Source of the DNA: Epichloe hybrida | Taxonomy: Eukaryota > Ascomycota > Sordariomycetes > Hypocreales > Clavicipitaceae | Assembly: GCA_019022495.1 (NCBI GenBank) | Contig: JAFEKR010000017.1 | Span: 682,001-746,000, forward strand | DNA: 64,000 bases | Direction: 5' to 3' | Part shown: piece by piece, positions 45,143 to 56,418 of the stretch | Layout of the letters: each line of letters begins with the position of its first letter | Position numbering within the stretch: the stretch's first letter is position 1 | Notes under the pieces: generated by a model | Told to the model about the DNA's origin: nothing | The model's database searches: none | The model's input: only the letters and a program-made list of their open reading frames with translations | Position numbers and translations under genes: made by a program

Positions 45143-47744
45143 TCATCGCCTACCCAGATCAATTTGTCTCACGGAAACCATGGCATCATCCCTATCCTCC
45201 ACTTCAACGCCAAAGAATCTCGCGACAGCCCTCTTCATGACCGCCCTCCAAAAGCCTTCCACGATGTCACTCAAGTCCCCTCCTGTCTGCTTAAAGTCGG
45301 GAAAGGCATTCACCTCCAACAGCCATGTTTCGCCGCTGCCGTCGACCATAAAGTCCAGTCCGAATACCTCGAACGCATTCGGTAGTGTCTGGAAATGAAC
45401 GGGCATTGCTCTCGCCGCTGCTTCGAATATCTCCCCCGTCACATTGCAGATTTGCTCGAAGATCCGCGACAGCTGTTCATCGGGGAGGGGCAGGCTCCAA
45501 AATCGTCTGACTGATGTCTCGTTGGGCGAGTCCTGCAGACAGGTGTTTGTGAGGAAGGATTCAATGTCGTCGGGGGCTTCCCAGGGGGCAGTGTATGGTT
45601 TGGCGGCGAACAGGGCTAGCATGTGGCGGTAGACGTGGACGTTGAGACTCCCCGTGCAGAGGACGTAATTGCGGATGTGGAACTTGCGATTGTCCGTGTC
45701 TGAGAGGAGAAGGGGGGGGTGGATGTACGGCTGGGCGACAAAGTGGCGGAGGTGCGAGGTGGTGATGTAGTCGCCCTGGCCCTGTGCGTCAGACGTGGTT
45801 CGGTCGACTGCATCTTCGTCGTCGCTATCGGGGCGGTCGGCTTCCCATCCGTCGAATATATCTTGCAGCTCCTCCATGGTGCTGAAAAGACGGATCCCTT
45901 GCCCGCGATCACTCATGCCGGGCTTCAATATCCACCACTCTTTCTTGGACGGCTCATCTTCATCCACTTGAGCATTGCGATCCATGCTCTCTCGAAGATC
46001 AAAGGCCTCGACAAGTGCATCGTCCAGAAACTCTGCGTAATCTACCTCGAAGGATTCGCTTCGCTTGACGTGTGTTTTCAAGGGGGACGCCGGGTTCTTG
46101 GCCACCCAGTGGTCGACGGTGGTAGATAGGTAGTGTTTTCGTACAAGAGCTTTTCGAATCATGTAGCTGTTGATGAGGCAGGTGCTTGAATTTCCCGCTG
46201 CGAACTCAAAGTCGATGGATTCGTACGGCACTATCTGTAGGACTTTGGAATCCGGAGATGGGAGCAGCTTAGAGGTAGAGAAGGTGGAATCCGAAGATGG
46301 CAGGTCCGTAACGAGCCTCACAAGCTGGTGTGGAAACACGGCATTCAGAGCAGAGACTATGAGGGGCTGGACGTATGGATCCTCGTAGGCCACAATGGCT
46401 TGAAAAACGGAACTGGATTCTTGCGCCTGCTGAATGGGTTGATGGCAAACTGATGCAGCTTCTGCTGATGGCGGCACAACGCTTTCTGAGCGAGTGGCAC
46501 TAGAATGTAGGAAATCATAGTAAGAAAACACTGTCCGACATCATCTATGAAACTCAGTCTGTGCAAGAAGCAGCGTAAGGTACATGATCAAAGGTTGGCC
46601 TCTTTCGCAGCTCATCTTTCACTATATACATACGAGCTAGACTTGTCCAAGCGAGAAAAGTACGCTGGCACGTATCAACATCTAAACGGGTCGAATCACT
46701 TACAGCTCGAATTCTTTACCGGCACGGTCAGCATGCGAAATGGCAAAGTTGGCCTTGAGAGATGTGATACTAGAAGAAGTATAGTTAGCAACCACGAGTT
46801 GAGAGTTATAGAAAGAGTGCACATCGCTGATCACGGGAGCGGGCAGGACTTTCATACCAAGTATTTCCTTCGCGCACAATACGGCCGTCATTTCCGGGGT
46901 CCGAGAGCTCAACACTCTTGTACACGTCCGTTAATCTCGGAGCCCACTTGAAATGCTTATGCTTGCGGCCACTGGTTGCTTCTGCTCTGGCGCCGTTGTC
47001 CACCTCGCCTGCCCGGATACGTTCCTCTTCCTCGTCCGGATCGCCGGCATTGTCCTCAATCTCCTCGAAGCAGCTTCCTTCTTTCCAATAGTTCTGCAGC
47101 ATATCGGCCCAGAGTGTCTTGTGCTCCTCAACACCCTCCACAAGAGGGACATTGACAGTGTACAAGTCGGCGCTTTCATCCGTAGGCCACTGCTTGTACA
47201 GGGCTTCGATGACACGGACACTGTGTCGGCAGGCCGCTTCGATGATGACAGGGTCATGGTTTCTTGTGAAGAAGGCAAAGCTCAGGGCGATGGACTTTCT
47301 CCTGCACACAGCAGCCTCCAATGCCGCACCCAAGGTTCCGGAGCTCAGAGCAAAGACGGACGTGGTGTTGCGTCCGTAGTTTGGACCACTGACGACAAGA
47401 TCAATGGGACCTTTGTCTTGAAAGTAATGGTACAGTCCAATCTGCACACATGATGCTGGCGTGCCGTCAATGAGGACCCATTCATCGGCATGGGCTGATG
47501 TCGAGGGGAGATTGTGTGTCGAGCCCTCGGTGTCTTGGCCATGAATGTTTGCGGAGGGAGTGTAATAAAGCGGCTTGAGTGTTTGCCCAATCATGTGAGC
47601 TTTGCCAATCCAAGACCTCTGAGTGTGAGGCAGACAGACAGAGACTATGTGTCCAGCAGCTTGGAGATGTTTTACCAAGCAATGAACGTACGGCGACGAT
47701 TGCGAGGACGGAGGTCCATCGTCGTTGGTGACCAGGATATGCAT
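45143..47744 (-). CDS. PBY1: PBY1-type fusion: SurE phosphatase plus tubulin-tyrosine-ligase domain
   Basis: Three exons on the minus strand, 46858-47744, 46704-46769 and 45143-46499, encode 769 aa. The N-terminal ~300 residues are SurE: HILVTNDDGPPS with the metal-binding Asp pair, VSGPNYGRNTTS, SGTLGAALEA and TVNVPL. The second exon (SLKANFAISHADRAG) closes that domain. The C-terminal ~440 residues are a TTL ATP-grasp domain: WWILKPGMSDRGQGIRLF, VAQPYIHPPLL, KFHIRNYVLC, FEVFGLDFMVD and WLLEVNAFPDF. Yeast Pby1 has the same fusion and associates with P-bodies. The two halves look like separate genes until the 66-nt exon is recognised. The second intron is about 204 nt, and a further small exon inside it cannot be excluded. 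Confidence 0.92.
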
Positions 47745-48793
47745 CTTCCCAGATCGCGGTTAATGAAGCGGAATATTGTAACGCGAAGGACCACAAGCTT
47801 CCCAATGACCGAATACGAAAGGGTTTGGTGAATCGGAAAATATGTAACCAGTGCACTGACCGCACTGACCGAACTCATGAATCAACAACCTAGGAAAATC
47901 GCAAAATCTAGATTCGAAAGGTGCAGGGTGGGTGGGAAGGGCAGGTGCCAGGCATGCTCATGTTGCCCGGCAGCGGGTAATTGGGCAGGGTAATATGACC
48001 GATTGCGAGCGCTATGTATGCGCTTAGGACCATATTATGATTACTCTCTCTATAAAAGAGGAGCTTTTGCCCTTCTATTTGTATAATAGAAATCAGCTTT
48101 AATTCAATCACTGTCTCTACCTTTATCATCCCTTCTAAAAAACATCTTTGTCCAAGTCACGTGCCACATAGCGATAGCTCACGAGTCACATGTGGGTTTT
48201 GACGTGGGGCAACAGTGGCCTGGCGGGGACTGATTCTGTCATAAATCATCACATAGTCGGCCGGGAAGCAATTCACCAGCCGGTGGTCAATATCCCAGTC
48301 ATCCGTCATGGGTATGTTGGGGGGAAACAATCTAGTTACATCATAGTCGCATGTGAAAGAGGGAAACTTATCAGCATCTTGGTTGATATTGTCAAATATG
48401 ATTTTTCTGTTTTCATTTGAAAAACCCAATGCCACATGATTCTGTGAAGTCATATATATAACATGATACCTTCGTCCGCAATGAGCATTCTGGACACATA
48501 CCCGCTCTCATCCGCTTTGAACGCCGTTACCGAAGCAACCATAAAAGGAAACAAGAAACGGAAGAGAAATAGAAAGGCCTTTCCAATTGCGGACCGCAGA
48601 TGAACAAGAGAAACATGCCCAAAGTCCAGACCTGCGAATCCGACTAGTAAAACTCCCGCCCCCAATCATCGGTTTCTCGAATAGACCCATACCGAAAAAC
48701 GGGACAAAATGTCAATCACTGAAGACTCTCCAAGTCATATCTACTAGAAACGAATAAGGAATGAAATAACCCCCCCGCACGCTACTAGAACAA
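47745..48793. other. AT-richer spacer upstream of PBY1
   Basis: A 1.05 kb region between PBY1 (5' side) and the next minus-strand gene (3' side). Bases about 47990-48480 are visibly richer in A/T than the surroundings. One minus-strand frame (48157-48453) is listed separately. Confidence 0.55.
48157..48453 (-). pseudogene. Protein-like 98-codon frame, possible gene relic
   Basis: The minus-strand frame begins ATG at 48451-48453 and ends TGA at 48157. It reads like real protein in the middle (FPSFTCDYDVTRLFPPNIP, then TDDWDIDHRLVNCFPADYV). The PPN..DD.W..D..Y..I.R spacing faintly recalls the core of LaeA-type methyltransferases, but this is weak. No splice partners extend it into a full gene, so a fragment or chance frame is likely. 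Confidence 0.25.
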
Positions 48794-50130
48794 TCAAGCG
48801 CGTGTTCGCTTCGTAGTCGCAGAAGCAAGATTCTCTCCAGGTCTTTTTGCCACTGGTGACTGACTCTTGTGCTCTTTCGTGCGGGGCCAAGAATCAAATG
48901 GACTCTTGCGGCCAGTAACTTTCATGGGTGTGTCGCACAGCTTGTTCGTGGAGCGAGTTGTGCGTCTAGTATCAGGAGGCGAGACGGGTGCGTATCGTGG
49001 TGCCTCAGGCGTCTCTGCGGATATGGACTGAGGTTTCCTGGGGGTCTGCGGTGCCGCCTCACCAAGATGCATATCCTCAACATCAGTCAAGGCCTCCTCG
49101 TCGTCCTCCTCGATCATCTTTTCGGTGGGAAATAGCAGTCGTGGTTTTACGAATGCGCGAGTCAAAGGCCGAGAGGTTTGAGACCTCTCACCTTCACCAG
49201 AAGAATCACTCTGATCTTCATTCTGATCTTGCTCAGAAAACTTGCGGAAGAACTTCTTGCCACGACTGCGGTGCGGTTAGTATCAGATGTGAGAGGAAAG
49301 TTACATGAGGGGAATGGTGCCAAGACTTACAAGACATAAATCATTCCATCATCTCGACGAGAAGCCTCGTCTACTGATTGCAGGCCTTCGCCGGGGATAT
49401 TGACAAGTTTCTTCGTGCTCTGCTTCTTGCTTGGTTCGATGGTTGAGCTACCATAAAAAGGATTCGCCTCGCTATCGTCCTTCTCCGGAACCCGATCTTG
49501 AGAGTCGGTGAAGATGGCGATGGACTCCTCCTCCTCCTCAGCTGTGAAGCTCTCCAAAGTGACTCCAGAATACTTCTTTGATCGCTTCTTTTGTGGTGAT
49601 GGCATAGGCTCTTGTTCGGAAGAAAAGAGATTCTTGGCAAACGACTGGATGGTCATTGCGGTTTTCTCATTAGGTGGCTTTCGGGGTGTTTTGGAGGGGG
49701 TGGGCAGCATGCCGGCGGACTGTGAAACCGAAGTGTTTGCAGGTCTTTGCAGGTGCTTTTCAGAGTTTAGTCCCAGAGCAGCTGCAGCATCTGCAGTGCC
49801 TTCGGTAGTCAAGAAGCCTGATACTGAGCGTCGAGATTCAACAGCAGGTTGTGATCTTTTGCGCGGAGAAGTCATCGGCGAAGCGATCGAGTTGTTGCCG
49901 TGGACCATGGCTTTTTTGGCGGTGCGTGAATAATCGAGTGGCTGACGGGTTGAAGCGCGAGGTGATGGAGTTCTGTTGGCAGCACGTTGTGATGATATTC
50001 TCGCAGATTTGCGTGGTGAGTAAGGCTCCCAGCTGTCGTGGTAGCCGAGACGAGGTGCAGGCGGTGTTCGAAGACTGGTGGTAGGCGGCGGCGTTTTGGA
50101 GCCGGCAGGTTCACTGGCGGAAGCCATCAT
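48794..50130 (-). CDS. Conserved fungal protein of unknown function, TP-rich
   Basis: Two exons on the minus strand, 49331-50130 and 48794-49265, encode 423 aa. I do not recognise a named family. The sequence is disordered and basic with many proline-directed sites (SPRKS, RTPSPRAS, TSPRKRS, LPTPSKTPRKPP, EAPRYAP). One compact conserved-looking block lies at the exon junction: DDGMIYVFRGKKFFRKF. A second block is TIQSFAKNLFSSEQEP. The density of S/T-P sites with nearby basic residues resembles cyclin-dependent kinase substrates. The gene is divergent from the DASH subunit DUO1, and their shared upstream region carries an ACGCGT box. A cell-cycle role is inference only. The start is the first of two adjacent ATGs. 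Confidence 0.75.
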
Positions 50131-51167
50131 TGCGCGAATTAGTGGTCGAGTCTGTTTGTTGTGCACAAGAGCTCGGGCCAGGCCGAAAAGCGCTTTGATC
50201 TGATGGAGCAGCGATGTAATAATACTGCGATGTCGAGAGCAAAGAAGCCAGTGCTCTAGCAAACCAATGGGTAAGGGATTCGAGAAAAATTGGCTAGAGT
50301 CGGAGCGGAGGCAGAAATAGACGACTAGCGGAAGATCAATACTAAACAAGGATGCGGATAGTACAGCGTATTTAAATTAGGACGAGTAAGGCAATGCAAA
50401 GACTCGATGATAATGTGCGCGATGCTGTTCTTGAAGCGTGGGTAGGAATTAATGTGATAGTGTATGGGAAGAGGAGGGTTTGGGTTTCATGGCATTCGAC
50501 GGTGATGCAAGTCTTTACACTAAACTTCAGAGAAGGCTGGGCGCGCATGATGGGCAGGAATGCGTTGGCGGCGGCGGCCACCAGCCCCCTGCTTTTCACG
50601 GAGGACAGGACCGGTTGCCTTAAACTGGCCTGTTGTTGTGCACTGAGCCAGCGACCAGGGTCCGCTAAAAAAAATCCACGTCAAGCAATGGGTCGCGTTC
50701 CATCCCTCGCAAAACACGCAACGCGTTTGTTTCGCGCCTTACTCGCCCAATCATACCAGTTCGTGCCCCGCCCCACCTTTGTAATATCAGGTGCTGCCTG
50801 TGCTGCCTGTGCTGCCTGTGCTCCGTACATACGTCCGTATGTAGTCTGTACATGTAACCGAATAATTGTATGTATGTACATATGTACGCGGCGTGCTAGC
50901 CCCTCATCCCCCAACCGGCACCCATGCAATCCAAATGTGACAATTCAACTGCGATCACCTTTTTGTTAGCAGAGCTCCCATCAGCCATCGCAGCCCCTGA
51001 TTGTTGATGATGGCCCTCTGTCATTGACGTCGTTCCTTATTTCCCCGGATTGCGTCACACTCACTATCATCCGTTGCCAAGATCCACTGCGACTTACAGA
51101 GCTTCCTCGGATCTTAGCTACTAAATACTAAAGTCCTTTGACGAGCTCATTTATTTGCCTCTACGAC
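50131..51167. other. Divergent promoter region, unknown TP-rich gene (-) and DUO1 (+)
   Basis: A 1.04 kb spacer. It holds ACGCGT (50721-50726) followed closely by TTCGCGCC (50731-50738), a TGCTGCCTG triple repeat near 50792-50819 and TACATACG/GTATGTATGTACATATG words at 50825-50885. No gene is seen. Confidence 0.6.
50721..50738. promoter_or_regulatory. Candidate MCB box with adjacent E2F-like TTCGCGCC
   Basis: ACGCGT at 50721-50726 and TTCGCGCC at 50731-50738 lie about 440 bp before the DUO1 start and 590 bp before the unknown gene. Both words are typical of G1/S regulators (MBF/SBF or E2F functional class). Confidence 0.45.
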
Positions 51168-51943
51168 ATGGCAGACAACACCGAGTACACCGACTCCGCC
51201 GACTCCGATATCTGGGCTTCGCCGTCCCGTGACGCTCCATTAGCGGCCCAACCCAAGACACCGAAAACTCCCAAGACCCCTAAAACCCCAACTGATCAGA
51301 TCTCTCAATCAGACACTATCAGCAAGGACGATCTTCTGCGGAGGGAGTTGGAAGGCGTGAGGGGTATAAATGAATCTCTTGAAGGTCTTCTCGGCACTCT
51401 CGACCGCGCAGGAGGGAACATGCAGGTACGGTGTTGTAGTGCTCCCTCCTCCTCTCTCTAAAGTACTTTTCCACTCATCTGGCTACTCCTCAGGTCGTCG
51501 CGAGAACTGTCGCCAACGCATCCAGTCTACTGAACACTTGGACAAGAATTCTTTCACAGACCGAGCATAATCAACGCCTTGTTCTTAATCCCGGCTGGAA
51601 AGGTCTTACGGAGGACCTGGCAGAGCAAGAAGCTGAGGCATTGGAGAAGCAGCGAGCCGCCGAGTGCAAGGCTGCCGAAGAGGAACAGAGAAGAGAAGAG
51701 CTACGCCGACGGCGGGAGGAGCAGGAAACAGCTAGAAGACTGGCCCCTTCATCGTCCAGAGGCATGCGAGGCACGAGAGGATCGCGGACGACCCGAGGCC
51801 GAACTGCCACAAGGAGCGGCACTTCAGGTAGTCGCCTTCCCGATCCTCCGACAACAAGCTCGTCAAGAAGTCGCGGGACGTCGGGCATTGTGAGGGGCGC
51901 AGGAACGACACGCACGCGAAGCCGTTCGCGTGCCGCACGATGA
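51168..51943 (+). CDS. DUO1: DASH complex subunit DUO1
   Basis: Two exons, 51168-51425 and 51494-51943, encode 235 aa. The conserved Duo1 block spans the junction: LLRRELEGVRGINESLEGLL, then DRAGGNMQ joined to VVARTVANASSLLNTWTRIL, SQTEHNQRLVLNPGWKG. A KTP repeat (PKTPKTPKTPKTPT) lies upstream of it, a charged coiled coil (about residues 120-165) follows, and the C terminus is rich in Arg, Ser, Gly and Thr. Duo1 belongs to the DASH/Dam1 ring that couples kinetochores to microtubules. It is convergent with the RNase H2 subunit gene, with 109 bp between the stops. Confidence 0.95.
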
Positions 51944-52052
51944 TAAATACATTGCGACTTACCCACCACGTTCAACATGACCCTTATTTTCTCACGGATG
52001 CACGGTTTTTGGCATTTTAGATACCCCATATGAATGAAGATGAAATGATAGT

Positions 52053-53372
52053 TTATTTGGCCTTGAAAAACTGGCTTAGCTTCATCATCCCACTCGTATT
52101 GACCTTCTTCAAATCTCTCACGCCTCGACTCGCATTGGCCTTGCGCTTCTTTTCCTCCTCGAGTTTCCGCTTCTTTTCCTGCCGAGCATCGTCTTGTTCC
52201 TCATCGCGGGGCCTTTTCTTCGAATAATCAGCAATTGAGCTTGCGGCGAGTGCCTCGGCTCGTAGCTCTGCCAATCGGGCCGTGTATTCGTTCAATGGTG
52301 TGAAGTCGACTGAGCTCTCTTCTAGACGCGACAGCTGTGCCCGCAACAATTCAGCCGCAGCCGACGGGACGTAGCGAGAGCATATGAAGTCAAATGCGAC
52401 ACGAAGTCTTTGTAGCGCAATCACCTCCGGGGATGCTTGAAGTGCAGCCGAGGCGATCTCGTCACCTTCCGCTTCCTCGACAAATGATGTTGCGGCGGTG
52501 GAAGGATGCGAGGCGAACGAGGCATTTGAATCGTTGATGGCTGCAGATTGCGAATTGCCTGAATCCGTGAAATGTGTTGAAACCCCAGAATCAGGGGCAT
52601 CTTCATTTTTCGACTGGTGTTGACCGGGCATTGTGACATTTCTTGACAGCAAGACTGGCGCCTCCAGAGTCTTCCTGACAAACTTCTCTTCGATTGTGGG
52701 TGGTAAGCCACCCTCACCCATCCTCTTCGCTTTCTCGATGATTGTGGCGAGAAGCTTCTTCTCACTAAGCCGGAACAACTTCTCATCTCCGGCGTCCACG
52801 GTGTCGCAAATGACCTCCATTCTCGATTCGATCAAGGCTCTTGTTGCACCCCAACGCAAAATTTCAGACAGATGTGAATTTTGTTCCGGGAGTTTGTCAA
52901 AGTGGTCGTCACTAGTCAGGAATAACCGCTTCTTCTCGTCCGACCCCTTCTCAATCTTGGCGTCGAACAACGACGGCAACACCAAGAATAGGGGGTCTAT
53001 ATTGGTTGCGACAAACATGTCGGAATTTGATATCGTTTCTGTACGGGTGCCGGGTTCTCTGCTGTCTGCGACGCCCTCGCACGAGCCAACTTTGGTTTCA
53101 ATCAACCAACTGCTTGGTGCAGATTTAGGGGCGGAGATTTTTGTGAATTCGTGTATTCCGGATTGAGGACAGACGAGATACCGCGATGGTCGGCCATTGC
53201 GAGGATGTGGTAGGGTGACGATACGAGCTTGTGACGTTGCGGCTTTGGGCAAAATCAAGACACGTCTTGGAGGGCCTTTTCTAGACTCGAGAATGTATTT
53301 CGAAGCCGCATCAGAAGCTGGTGCTTCTGTTGATTGTTTCGCCGGGGGTTTGGCCGACCTCGTTCGAGGCAT
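52053..53372 (-). CDS. RNH202: Ribonuclease H2 subunit B
   Basis: A single exon of 439 aa on the minus strand. The N-terminal part forms the triple-barrel region that pairs with subunit C (RRVLILPKAA, IVTLPHPRNG, SRYLVCPQSGIHEFTK), followed by the Ydr279/RNASEH2B signature: ATNIDPLFLVLPSLFD, LRWGATRALIESRMEVICD and GDEKLFRLSEKKLL. A lysine-rich helix precedes the last residues MMKLSQFFKAK, which look like a degenerate PCNA-binding box with the FF pair. RNase H2 removes ribonucleotides from DNA and cuts R-loops; PCNA contact places it at forks. It shares a 616-bp divergent promoter with MCM10. Confidence 0.92.
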   Translation of the reverse strand: MPRTRSAKPPAKQSTEAPASDAASKYILESRKGPPRRVLILPKAATSQARIVTLPHPRNGRPSRYLVCPQSGIHEFTKISAPKSAPSSWLIETKVGSCEGVADSREPGTRTETISNSDMFVATNIDPLFLVLPSLFDAKIEKGSDEKKRLFLTSDDHFDKLPEQNSHLSEILRWGATRALIESRMEVICDTVDAGDEKLFRLSEKKLLATIIEKAKRMGEGGLPPTIEEKFVRKTLEAPVLLSRNVTMPGQHQSKNEDAPDSGVSTHFTDSGNSQSAAINDSNASFASHPSTAATSFVEEAEGDEIASAALQASPEVIALQRLRVAFDFICSRYVPSAAAELLRAQLSRLEESSVDFTPLNEYTARLAELRAEALAASSIADYSKKRPRDEEQDDARQEKKRKLEEEKKRKANASRGVRDLKKVNTSGMMKLSQFFKAK

Positions 53373-53988
53373 GATTACTACTGCTGCTACCTGGTGTGTG
53401 AATGGATGCTTGATGGGGTTGAGAATGCACTGCGAGACGTCCTAGTCCAGAGAAATTATTTCAAAAAGGGGGGAACACAAATAAATGAATCCAGTATCAC
53501 GAATCTCGTGATGGTCATCAAGTGTCGCATTGAGGATATGGAGAGAGCAAGCTGGTCATCTGACACCTGGCAATCAACGCGCACAGTCCGCCAACGACGG
53601 ACGTTGCAGGGGTCCGAGACGCGTGGAGCGCGCGTTCTGTTTCTGTCTGGTCGCATCAGGCCTGCGGGCACAAACTCTGTGGTAGTGCAATATTAGTGGC
53701 TCCGGGTGGCTTCATCGACAACCTCTCAGAGTTGCTCATATCTTTTTGCTCGCCTTGCTTGTCCCGACCACGATCGCATAGTGTACTTACTTCCAACTTC
53801 ATTTACTCAGCCTGTGGTCACCAAGTCCTGGAGTAGCGCTCCAGCTGCATGGCTTGGGCTGCTCTACGGCCATAGCCGACACGTGGTTATGCGCCATCGA
53901 TTGCCATTGGTGTTCTACGTCCGACTTGTTCCAGACGTCGCCTTCGTCATTCAGCTGCCATAAGATATCAGTTGTTGGATGCTGCGTC
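53373..53988. other. Divergent promoter region, RNH202 (-) and MCM10 (+)
   Basis: A 616 bp spacer containing an ACGCGT box (53619-53624) with a related AACGCGCA about 45 bp earlier and GCGCGCG next to it. No gene is seen. Confidence 0.65.
53619..53624. promoter_or_regulatory. Candidate MCB (MBF) element, RNH202/MCM10
   Basis: ACGCGT lies about 250 bp before RNH202 and 365 bp before MCM10, two genes expected to peak at G1/S. Confidence 0.45.
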
Positions 53989-56418
53989 ATGGCTCCAGGT
54001 AACGAGGACAGCTGTTGTCCTTGACCAGTTGCGAACACAAGAACTAACATTTGTATGTGTGTTGCAGATTCTGAGCCGCAATGGCCACCCCGGTCTCCCC
54101 ACGAGGCTCTTCTCAGCACACCCGGCGGTCGCCAGCGATACCGTGAAATGATGAACCGGACTTCGCCATCGCCGTCGCCCATGAGAAGCTCTCGAGCTTT
54201 GGCGGCAATCACTTCTTCGCCTGGCGCTGGTTTAGGCATTCATTTTCCCGGAGATGATGATGATGACGAGGAGGACGAAGAGACTTTGCAGTTGCAGCTA
54301 CAAGAGATCCAAGCCAGGTTGAAGCTGAAGAAGCTCCAGAATGCGAGAGCCAGAGAACAACAAGCTAGCGCGCAAAGAAGCAGTGAGGCAGAACCGAAGT
54401 CGGATCCCGTCATGCCCAGTCCAAGTCGCCGAACGACTCGAGCGCGAACTCCAGGTGCAGATGAGAATGTGCGACCAGCATCCCAAAACCAGGTTACCGT
54501 ACCTGCATCGCCCGTGCGGAAACTCCAATTTCTGCAGCAACAAACGTCTCCTAGCAGGGTCTACCTGGGTATCGACAAAGGGCGGAAGGCCAAGGATGTC
54601 TCGTTGAAGCGCGCGCCGAGAAACAAGGGAAGCAATGCTGCCATCTCAGCACACTCGGGGGGGTATCTGAATCGTTCCCAATCGGCAAGCTCACCCGCAT
54701 TACCGTCGGAGCCCCCCCGGCCACCGACTTTCAACGAGAGATTAGCGATGGCGCGGACACAAGAAACTGAGCGAGCAGAACGGAAGGAGAAAATACAAAG
54801 TCTCCGTACTAACGCGTTCGGAATTCGACAAGAGGAGATGGAACAATACAAGAAGAAAGCAGTTGAAATCCCAGATGTGCCGTTACAAGCAAGGTCATAT
54901 AGCCGCGACGAGATCCTATCAAAAGGAGTCCCGCCAACCTCGAAGCTGCCTCAGAGTAAGACTGCGCCAAATCTTGCATCACGATTACATACACCAAGCT
55001 CTATATTATCGACATCAACTCTGGATAACTCCGCCACGGAAGATCCTTGCCTGACAGACAGGGGTGAGGAGGCATCTTTCGAGGCTTACTCCTGCATGCA
55101 CTTGTCGAAAAGAATTCTGCCGCACAATATTGTCGCGCGGCATGTCTCCGGCAAACAAGTTCTCAACGTCAAAGATTTGCTAAGAGAAGTCAAGGCACCG
55201 GATTTTGCGCTTCCTGATGTCGAGCAAGACGTGGTAGTATTTGCCATTGTTGCGCGCAAGTCGGAACCCCGAGCGCACAAGCCAACGGCGAAACAGAAGC
55301 AAGAAGATCGTGGTAAATACCTGGTCATGACATTGACTGACCTTGACTTTGAGCTGGACCTTTTTCTTTTCAACTCAGGATTCACACGTTTTTGGAAGCT
55401 GACCGAGGGAACTGTCGTGGCCATTCTCAACCCGAATACTATGCCCCCGCCTCCTGGACGCCAGGACACAGGACGATTCAGTCTTGTCATCAGCTCTGAT
55501 GAGGACACGATACTGGAAATCGGATCGGCTCGAGACTTGGGTTTCTGCCAATCCGTGAAGAAGGATGGTGAGATCTGCGGTACGTGGGTGAACAAGAAAA
55601 AGACACATTTCTGCGAATTCCACTCCAACGAGGCCGTCCGGAAACAACGGTCTACTCGACAAGAGGTCAACTCGACTGGTTTCGGCGGCTGGGAAGGACG
55701 AGGAAAGTTTGGCGGCGGTGGCGGTGGCGGCGGCAACAGGGAAGAAAAGAAAAAGGGCAACAACCACTACGACTGGGACACACGCTCGCAGTGGTTTGCG
55801 GCTCGATCGCACAGTGCGGCAGACTTGCTGGATGGCAAGGACCGCACCGTCGCAGACAAGAAGGAGCGGGCAGAGTTTGTAAAACGGAGCCTCGAGGCAA
55901 AGGAAAAGGAACGCGAGATGATGAAGAAGCTCGGCGAAATTGGCAACGCCGCAGGACGGGAGTACATGCAGCGAGCAGGTCGCAAAGCTGATGACAGCCA
56001 AGGTTCCGTTCATTCTTCTGGTCAAGCCAAAGGACGGTCTACGGATACCCAGGCTGAGTCTACTGGAAATGATCTCATGTCGCTAGGTCTTGGAAGTAAA
56101 GACCGAACCATCCACCTCAGCCCCATCAAACGAAAAAGACCCGATAGCTCCCAGGCCAGTTCGACCGTCGGTAGCACCAAGTCGTCGACGTCTCTGGCCG
56201 CAGCGTACGGATGGGGTTCGAACCTCAGCAGCAAGTTGTCGAAAATGAAGGAAGGCGAGAAACTACACAAGGCGGAACCCCCGCCAGTACGTAAAAAGAC
56301 GCGGTTTGTCACGGAAAGGGGGATTCGAGAAGCGGGCCGGGAGAGCCTGGGCAATGATCATTCAGAGAGACAAATCTCTCTTGGTGATGACGATGATGAC
56401 GAGTTGGTTATAATATAG
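53989..56418 (+). CDS. MCM10: Replication initiation factor MCM10
   Basis: Two exons, 53989-53998 and 54068-56418, encode 786 aa. Exon 1 is 10 nt (Met, Ala, Pro and one base). The N-terminal half is disordered, with an acidic DDDDDEEDEE patch leading into a coiled-coil (LQLQLQEIQARLKLKKLQN). The OB-fold (about 370-490) shows KQVLNVKDLLREV, YLVMTLTDLDFELDLFLF and GTVVAILNPN. It runs into the zinc motif GFCQSVKKDGEICGTWVN then HFCEFH, with three Cys and one His as in the Mcm10 CCCH finger (about 497-522). A Gly-rich spacer and charged C terminus follow. Mcm10 activates the CMG helicase and binds DNA polymerase alpha. Exon 1 is inferred from phase and the ATGGCTCCAG|gtaacg context. Confidence 0.94.

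Noticed and set aside
46806..47744. SurE phosphatase as a stand-alone gene, with a separate TTL gene at 45143-46531
   Set aside because: A 66-nt exon at 46704-46769 links the two in frame, and yeast PBY1 has the same fusion.
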